A DNA stretch of 64,000 nt from Clostridiales bacterium (lineage in GTDB: Bacteria > Bacillota > Clostridia > Christensenellales > Aristaeellaceae). The stretch lies in contig SVGY01000006.1 in assembly GCA_015056145.1 (NCBI GenBank), positions 25,990-89,989 of the forward strand. Reading direction: 5' to 3'. Shown here in pieces: positions 58,874-64,000 of this stretch (within the stretch, counting starts at the first letter, position 1; each line of letters starts with the position of its first letter). Below the pieces are notes generated by a model that saw only the letters and a program-made list of their open reading frames with translations, made no database searches and was not told the DNA's origin. Made by a program: the position numbers and the translations under genes.

Positions 58874-60544
58874 TTAGCGGGGAGTGATGCCCACCCAGTA
58901 ACGGTCGGGGCGCTCCGGGTAAGTATCCCTGTGCAGCTTGACCCGATCCACTTCCTGCCCGTCGATATAGGTTACAAGATAAGTCTCCACCACATAACCA
59001 TCCCGGCCGGTGGAGTATTTCTTGGTCTCATCCTGATAGATTACATAGGTGGCGGTTTCGTCTTCCTTCAGTTCTGGCTCCAGGGGCTTGGGCAGTGTCT
59101 CGATGGTTTTGCTTTCCAGCATGTAGCTGACGTTTTCCAGGGACGGGCCGTAAATGCGCACCTCGCACAGCTTGCTGCGCCCGTTGGAGGAGGTGATCAC
59201 ATGGGCGGAAATATAGATATCACCGCCGGTATCGTTGGTAAAGGTGAAGTCGATTTCCCGGCCTCGGGTATCGCTCACCGTTGCGTCCATGCCCATCTGG
59301 GTGTAGCTGACAGGATTGGAGTGGGCTTCCCGGTGATTGATCTTCAGGCCAGCCTGCACCGCTGCCAGGTACACCGTTGTACTTGCCTGGCACACGCCGC
59401 CGCCCCAGCCCAGAATCTCCTGACCGTAGGCATATTCGATGGCCTGATGGAATCCGTTCTGTTCATTGCGGCGGCCAACCAGCTTGTTAAAGGAAAACTT
59501 CTTACCGTTTTCCAGCCGGAGGCCATTGATCTTTGAAAATGCCACTTCGATATTGGCGGTACGCTCCGGGGTGGAATCACTGGAAATGGGCGTTACGGCA
59601 CGATAGCGAAGTTCCACGGACTTTTGCAGCTTTTCCACCGTGATCTCCGGCACGATGGGGGTCAGCTCCAGCATTACCTCGCCGCTGGTGAAGGTGTTCA
59701 CCATGCCGAGGATCTCCTCCTTAACGGCTGTAATATCCAGATACTGGCCGTATACTTCCGGCTGGAAGGTGAAGGGGTTATACATGTCATCCGGGTTAAA
59801 GGATACCAGCGCCGCATTCTGCGCCGGGCGGTAGGCTGCCGTCTGCAAGGTGGTAAGGATGGTATCGATGGGGGCAGTATCGGCGCTCTGCTCCGCACTG
59901 GAAAAACTGTAAGTAGTGGTTTTTGCCACCCGGATTTCGTCCCGGAGCTGGAACATATTCTTGGGGTTCTGGGGATCCACATTATGCCCCACAGCCCAGG
60001 CGGCTTCCAGCGCCGCCGTGGGGTCGAAGGAAATGCCCAGCATATCTGCAGTGATATCCTTGTATTCACCGGCTGCGTTCTTCAGGCGCACATACCATGC
60101 ATTTCGCTTGGTGTTCACCTGCTGCCACACAGCGTTGTAACCTTCCTCCCAGGTCATGCCGTCCAGGCAGAGACCATCCACATACACATTGGGGAGGAAT
60201 ACATCAGCGTAGGGCTCCACTTCTTTTTGCACGGTCCAGAAATAGCCTCCCACACCAAGACCTGCCAGCACCAGCAAAAAAAGCAGGCACTTGATCAGTT
60301 GCCATTTCAGCGAGCGCTTCTTCCCTGGTTTTTCCGAAGGCTTATCCTGACGGGTGTTTTCGCCGCCATTATGCCCGGAAGAAGAACGCCGGCGAACTGC
60401 ATCTGGCTGTGCAGAGCGGGACTGTGGCGGCTGCCAGCCCTGCTGCGGACCGGGCGCATACCAGTTCTGCTGAGGCTGACCATATGCCGGCCGGTTATTG
60501 CGATCCGGCCCCTGGTTTTGTGGTACATAACCCTGACTGTACAT
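58874..60544 (-). CDS. VanW-family membrane-anchored protein
   Basis: The 556-residue protein begins with a Gln/Pro/Gly-rich cytoplasmic segment (1-60), a basic stretch and one membrane helix (about 80-100). Outside is a peptidoglycan-binding-like repeat domain (VYVDGLCLDGMTWEEGYNAV), then VanW (FSKINGLRLENGKKFSFNKLVGRR...EILGWGGGVCQASTTVYLAAVQAGLKINHREAHS) and a G5-like C-terminus (VTYIDGQEVDRVKLHRDTYPE). The role is probably in cell-wall or glycopeptide-type stress; VanW itself has no settled activity. ATG 60544 has a weak GGTGGGTG site; a TTG at 60577 is possible. Confidence 0.9.
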   Translation of the reverse strand: MYSQGYVPQNQGPDRNNRPAYGQPQQNWYAPGPQQGWQPPQSRSAQPDAVRRRSSSGHNGGENTRQDKPSEKPGKKRSLKWQLIKCLLFLLVLAGLGVGGYFWTVQKEVEPYADVFLPNVYVDGLCLDGMTWEEGYNAVWQQVNTKRNAWYVRLKNAAGEYKDITADMLGISFDPTAALEAAWAVGHNVDPQNPKNMFQLRDEIRVAKTTTYSFSSAEQSADTAPIDTILTTLQTAAYRPAQNAALVSFNPDDMYNPFTFQPEVYGQYLDITAVKEEILGMVNTFTSGEVMLELTPIVPEITVEKLQKSVELRYRAVTPISSDSTPERTANIEVAFSKINGLRLENGKKFSFNKLVGRRNEQNGFHQAIEYAYGQEILGWGGGVCQASTTVYLAAVQAGLKINHREAHSNPVSYTQMGMDATVSDTRGREIDFTFTNDTGGDIYISAHVITSSNGRSKLCEVRIYGPSLENVSYMLESKTIETLPKPLEPELKEDETATYVIYQDETKKYSTGRDGYVVETYLVTYIDGQEVDRVKLHRDTYPERPDRYWVGITPR

Positions 60545-60594
60545 ACCGTACACCCACCATTTCTGAAGTGATACCAAAGGAGTGATTTCAATCT

Positions 60595-61464
60595 TTACTG
60601 TTGATCACGAAGCTGGATAAGCTTTTCCGTATCTTCCCGCCAGTTGCGCCAGCCCGGGGGCATGCGGCCCATACTGATGGAGGAATTGGCTTCGCCGTGA
60701 TAATCGCTGCCGCCTGTAACCAGCAGGTTTCGCCTTCTGGCCCAGCTTTCCAGCTGAACGCCCTGGCGGCCTGTGCTGGACGGATGCCATGCTTCGATGC
60801 CCATCAGGCCATTGGCCGCCAGCTCTTCCATCAGCGCAAGGCGGGCTTCTTCCGTCATTCTCAGCCGCATAGGGTGTGCCAGTACGGGCAATGCCCCGGC
60901 ATGCCGCAGCAAACGCACGCCCTCCACTGCGCTGAGTTTTTCCATGGGTTCATAGCCGGGCCGCCCTACATCCAGATAGCGATCAAACACCTGCTGCATG
61001 GTATTGACCACTCCGGCAGCAATCAGCTCTCTGGCCAGGTGCGCCCTTCCCGTACCGGGAATCAGCAGCCGGGCACGGGCCTCTTGTGTAAAAACGATGC
61101 CCAGTCCCTCAAGCCTGCCGATCATTTTTTCCATCCGGGCAAGGCGACGGTTCCGGGCCGCCTCCATTTCCGAAAGGAGCAACCGGTTTTCCGCATCCAC
61201 ATGGTAACCCAGCAGGTGAATATTGGCTTCTGCCCCGCAGCTCAGCTCCACACAGCGGATGAGCCGCACCGGATTTTCCCCGGCATCTTCCCCGATGGCG
61301 TCTTCCATCGCCTTCAGGCCTGCCACGGTATCGTGGTCGCAGAGGGCAATGGTTTCGAGGCGGAGCTTCCGGGCCTTAGAAACCAGCTCCGCGGGCGTAT
61401 GCAAGCCGTCGGAAAAACTGCTGTGCATATGCAGATCTACGGAATAGCTGATCAGTCGGCCCAT
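60595..61464 (-). CDS. PHP-domain phosphoesterase (RNase AM/YciV-like)
   Basis: The 289-residue protein has metal-binding motifs DLHMHSSFSDG (10-20), LCDHDTVAG (41-49), CVELSC, VLAHPMRL and GGSDYHGE. This is the PHP layout of 3',5'-nucleoside bisphosphate phosphatases and 5'-3' exonuclease YciV. GGAGGCGGAGGC lies directly before the ATG. Confidence 0.92.
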   Translation of the reverse strand: MGRLISYSVDLHMHSSFSDGLHTPAELVSKARKLRLETIALCDHDTVAGLKAMEDAIGEDAGENPVRLIRCVELSCGAEANIHLLGYHVDAENRLLLSEMEAARNRRLARMEKMIGRLEGLGIVFTQEARARLLIPGTGRAHLARELIAAGVVNTMQQVFDRYLDVGRPGYEPMEKLSAVEGVRLLRHAGALPVLAHPMRLRMTEEARLALMEELAANGLMGIEAWHPSSTGRQGVQLESWARRRNLLVTGGSDYHGEANSSISMGRMPPGWRNWREDTEKLIQLRDQQ

Positions 61465-61485
61465 GCCTCCGCCTCCATAATTATC

Positions 61486-63501
61486 TTAATTGTCTTCAGG
61501 CTCCAGGAAAGCGTCCTGATCTTCCTCCGGCTTTACAGCCTGCTGAACATATTCAGGATCGAAAGCCCGTTCTTCTTCCGGCTCCACAGAGGGGTCTGCC
61601 ACCATCTGCTCAGCCTCGGTCATGGGGGGCAATTCTTCGCCCCGCATCACGGTTTCAAATTCCGCACGGTTCAGAGTATCACGCTCCAGCAGGGATTCAG
61701 CCACTGCCGTCAGCTTGTCCTGATGATCCCGAAGCAGCTGAATGGCACGCTGGTAGCACTTTTCCATCAGGTTCTTTACAGCCCGGTCGATGGCAGCTGC
61801 GCTTTCTTCGCTGTATTCACGGCTCTGGCCGAATTCCATGCCGACGAACACTTCCTGATCGCTGCCCAGGTACATGGTGCCCAGTTCCTCGCTCATACCG
61901 AACTGGGTAATCATACGGCGGCAAAGGTCGGTAGCACGCTTCAGGTCGCTGGAGGAACCGGTATAGATATCATCCAGGCACACTTCCTCGGCGGCATGTC
62001 CGCCAAGGGCCATGGTGATGATGCCTAGCAGAGCGGTACGGCTCAAGTTATCGTTTTCCTCATTGGGCAGGCTCAGGGTATGGCCCGCAGCCTGGCCACG
62101 GGGCACGATGGTCACCAGATGCACATCGTCGCATTCCGGCAGCAAATTTGCGATCACAGCATGGCCTGCCTCGTGATAGGCCGTCATCTTGCGATCCTTG
62201 GGCGTTACCTTGTGGCTCTTCTTTTCCGGGCCCATCTGTACACGGGCGATAGCGTCCACCAGTTCCTGCTGGCCAATTTCCTTTTTATGGCGGCGCACGG
62301 ACAGAATGGCGGCCTCGTTCATCACATTGGCCAGGTCTGCACCGGCAGAGTAGGGCATGCGCTTGGCCACGTTTTCAAAATCAACATCCTTGGCCAGCTT
62401 CTTGCCTTTGCTGTGCACCTTGAGGATCTCCACACGGCCCTCAAGGTCGGGATAATTCACCGTTACCTGGCGGTCAAAGCGACCGGGGCGCAGCAGGGCC
62501 GGGTCCAGGATATCCCGGCGGTTGGTGGCGGCCATGACGATAACATTCTCGTTATTGGTAAAGCCATCCATTTCCACCAGCAGCTGGTTCAGGGTCTGCT
62601 CACGCTCATCGTGTCCGCCGCCCAGGCCTGCACCACGGTGGCGGCCCACAGCGTCAATCTCGTCAATAAAAATGATGGAAGGGGCTGCCTTCTTGGCCTG
62701 ATCGAACAGGTCACGCACACGGCTTGCACCCACGCCCACGAACATTTCCACAAAGTCGGAACCGGAAATGGAAAAGAAAGGAGCGCTGGCCTCACCGGCT
62801 ACAGCCTTTGCCAGCAACGTTTTACCGGTACCGGGAGGGCCCACCAGCAAAACGCCCTTGGGAATCTTGGCACCCATATCGGTATAGGCTTTGGGGTTCT
62901 TGAGGAACTCCACCATTTCCTGCAATTCTTCCTTCTCCTCCTTGGCGCCTGCCACGTCCTTGAAGGTAACAGGGTTCTTGGAGGGGTCGCTCATCTGAGC
63001 ACGGCTCTTGCCAAAGTTCATCACCTTGCTGTTGCCGCCGCCCTGACGGAAAATCAGGAAGTAGAAAAGCAGTCCGGTCATGCCCATCATCAAAAGGAAG
63101 GGCAGCAATTCCACATACCAGGGAGTTTCCACCGGCGCACGGTATTCCACCGTAAAGGGCAGATCATTCACGCTTACCTCTTCCAGCGGCTTGCCGGCCT
63201 TGGTGGCGGTCATCTGCCGGACGGTTTCGATAAAGTCCGTACCGATGGTGGTTTCAAAATCATAACCCCGTTCGGGGAAATCCTTTTCGGCAACCTTGCC
63301 GTTCTTATAAAGACCTACCAGAGAGGTGCCACGGATGGCCACGGCCTTCACGTTGTCCTCCCGAATTGAGGTAAGCAGTTCCGGATATTCGATCCGGGGA
63401 TCCTTTGCTCCGCTGAGCCCGCCGTTTAGCAAAAGAGCGATCAGCAGGAACACGCCCAGGAGCACTACATATCCCCACAGCCCATGAGACTTTTTCTTCA
63501 A
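61486..63501 (-). CDS. ftsH: ATP-dependent zinc metalloprotease FtsH
   Basis: The 671-residue membrane protease has helices at about 8-27 and 132-152. The AAA module has Walker A GPPGTGKT (221-228), Walker B IIFIDEID (276-283) and the second region of homology RPGRFDRQV. The zinc site is HEAGH (443-447). An acidic C-terminal tail follows. TTG 63501 is chosen because AAGGAGG lies 9 bases upstream and the protein then begins [12 protein letters not shown]; an open frame back to 63552 has no such site. It degrades misfolded membrane and short-lived proteins. Confidence 0.95.
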   Translation of the reverse strand: MKKKSHGLWGYVVLLGVFLLIALLLNGGLSGAKDPRIEYPELLTSIREDNVKAVAIRGTSLVGLYKNGKVAEKDFPERGYDFETTIGTDFIETVRQMTATKAGKPLEEVSVNDLPFTVEYRAPVETPWYVELLPFLLMMGMTGLLFYFLIFRQGGGNSKVMNFGKSRAQMSDPSKNPVTFKDVAGAKEEKEELQEMVEFLKNPKAYTDMGAKIPKGVLLVGPPGTGKTLLAKAVAGEASAPFFSISGSDFVEMFVGVGASRVRDLFDQAKKAAPSIIFIDEIDAVGRHRGAGLGGGHDEREQTLNQLLVEMDGFTNNENVIVMAATNRRDILDPALLRPGRFDRQVTVNYPDLEGRVEILKVHSKGKKLAKDVDFENVAKRMPYSAGADLANVMNEAAILSVRRHKKEIGQQELVDAIARVQMGPEKKSHKVTPKDRKMTAYHEAGHAVIANLLPECDDVHLVTIVPRGQAAGHTLSLPNEENDNLSRTALLGIITMALGGHAAEEVCLDDIYTGSSSDLKRATDLCRRMITQFGMSEELGTMYLGSDQEVFVGMEFGQSREYSEESAAAIDRAVKNLMEKCYQRAIQLLRDHQDKLTAVAESLLERDTLNRAEFETVMRGEELPPMTEAEQMVADPSVEPEEERAFDPEYVQQAVKPEEDQDAFLEPEDN

Positions 63502-63644
63502 AGTTCTTGTCCTCCTTGAAACTGAAGCACCACCGTGCTTTTTGTACGTCAAAACAGCCGCAGAACCGCAGCTAAATTATTATATCATAGCTGCAGGTGA
63601 AAACACAAAGGTTTTCCTTCAAATAATGGAAATGTTTGCGATTC

Positions 63645-64000
63645 TGTCATATTCTTTTCTTTTCTGAGAAAAGAAAAGAATCAAAAGAAAAGCGCTATTT
63701 TCTTGACGGTTTACCATGTATACTTCTATTTACAGCGTGCTAATTCCATCAGCTTATTCCTTTTCTGAGAAAAGAAAAGAATCAAAAGAAAAGCGCTATT
63801 TGGCTGACTATTTGCCATGTATACTTCTATTTGCAGCGTGCTAATTCCATCAACTTATTCCTTTTCTGAGAAAAGAATCAAAAGAAAAGCGCTATTTGGC
63901 TGACTATTTGCCATGTATACTTCTATTTGCAGCGTGCTAATTCCATCAACTTATTCCTTTTCTGAGAAAAGAATCAAAAGAAAAGCGCTATTTGGCTGAC
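63645..64000. repeat. Tandem intergenic repeat array 6 (family C, four ~100-bp units, runs off the window)
   Basis: TCTGAG hairpin centres lie at 63663, 63764, 63865 and 63961 (periods 101, 101, 96). Each unit has a hairpin built on TTCTTTTC, a purine tract with AATCAAAAGAAAAGCGC, then a conserved 50-60-bp spacer with CATGTATACTTCTATTT. The later units lost one AAAAG. It is upstream of ftsH and the only array not shown to lie in a convergent junction. Confidence 0.88.

Overview
The window reads as chromosomal DNA of a Gram-positive anaerobe of the class Clostridia with moderately high GC content. The evidence is a SCIFF peptide with its radical SAM maturase (a clostridial hallmark), a TM1266-type [FeFe]-hydrogenase-associated regulator, a KtrAB-type potassium system, an LtaS-like phosphoglycerol transferase, strong AGGAGG-type ribosome binding sites, and frequent GTG and TTG starts. 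I cannot name the species. No rRNA, tRNA, CRISPR array, prophage or transposase was seen.

Layout. At 1-3.4 kb a minus-strand group holds a cysteine desulfurase, an HflX GTPase with a JAMM-like N-terminal domain, and a truncated VanY-type carboxypeptidase. Two paralogous secreted proteins and an HD hydrolase follow. At 6-15 kb lies an envelope-polymer region: an LtaS-like enzyme, a pyruvyltransferase-like protein, LicD and an LRR protein on the minus strand, then a divergent flippase, an RNase PH-RdgB fusion and a phosphodiesterase on the plus strand. At 15-21 kb are small accessory genes (P-loop, GyrI-like, an AT-rich GNAT, an ICMT-like methyltransferase), GltS and a PlsC with a zinc ribbon. 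At 21-23 kb is a lipoprotein with RCC1-type repeats. At 24-27 kb is scfA-scfB-decarboxylase. At 28-33 kb are an XRE regulator, an NlpC/P60-like protein, free-methionine sulfoxide reductase, ktrB-ktrA and an esterase. At 33.5-37.7 kb is a 1379-residue secreted SH3b/Ig-like protein. At 37.9-40.3 kb is a three-gene lipid operon (CDP-alcohol phosphatidyltransferase, acyltransferase, glycosyltransferase). At 40.5-43.2 kb is secDF with a small membrane protein in front. At 43.3-46.7 kb is an ABC importer whose permease and ATPase are fused, led by the TM1266-type gene. At 46.8-53 kb are an EamA transporter, a polysaccharide deacetylase, an orphan pseudo-receiver regulator, a CoA-dependent-acyltransferase-like protein with a membrane partner, and MutT. 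At 53-64 kb are PepF, PfkA, an AraC regulator, and a minus-strand run ftsH-PHP-VanW-TtcA.

The most unusual content is non-coding. Six tandem arrays of 100-230 bp units total about 4 kb. Five of them fill the space between convergent gene ends (5.6-6.1, 23.3-24.3, 27.9-28.4, 49.1-49.8 and 55.0-55.8 kb). Three families share one hairpin-plus-purine-tract core. Two of these carry perfect four-tract G-quadruplex motifs, and most units repeat an intrinsic terminator. No repeat unit was seen in a tandem or divergent junction, except the array at the right edge upstream of ftsH. These arrays create many spurious open frames, which are left out.

Most gene functions rest on motifs read directly from the translations. 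Promoters and terminators were found by eye from -35/-10 spacing and stem-plus-T-run structure and have not been tested by any program.
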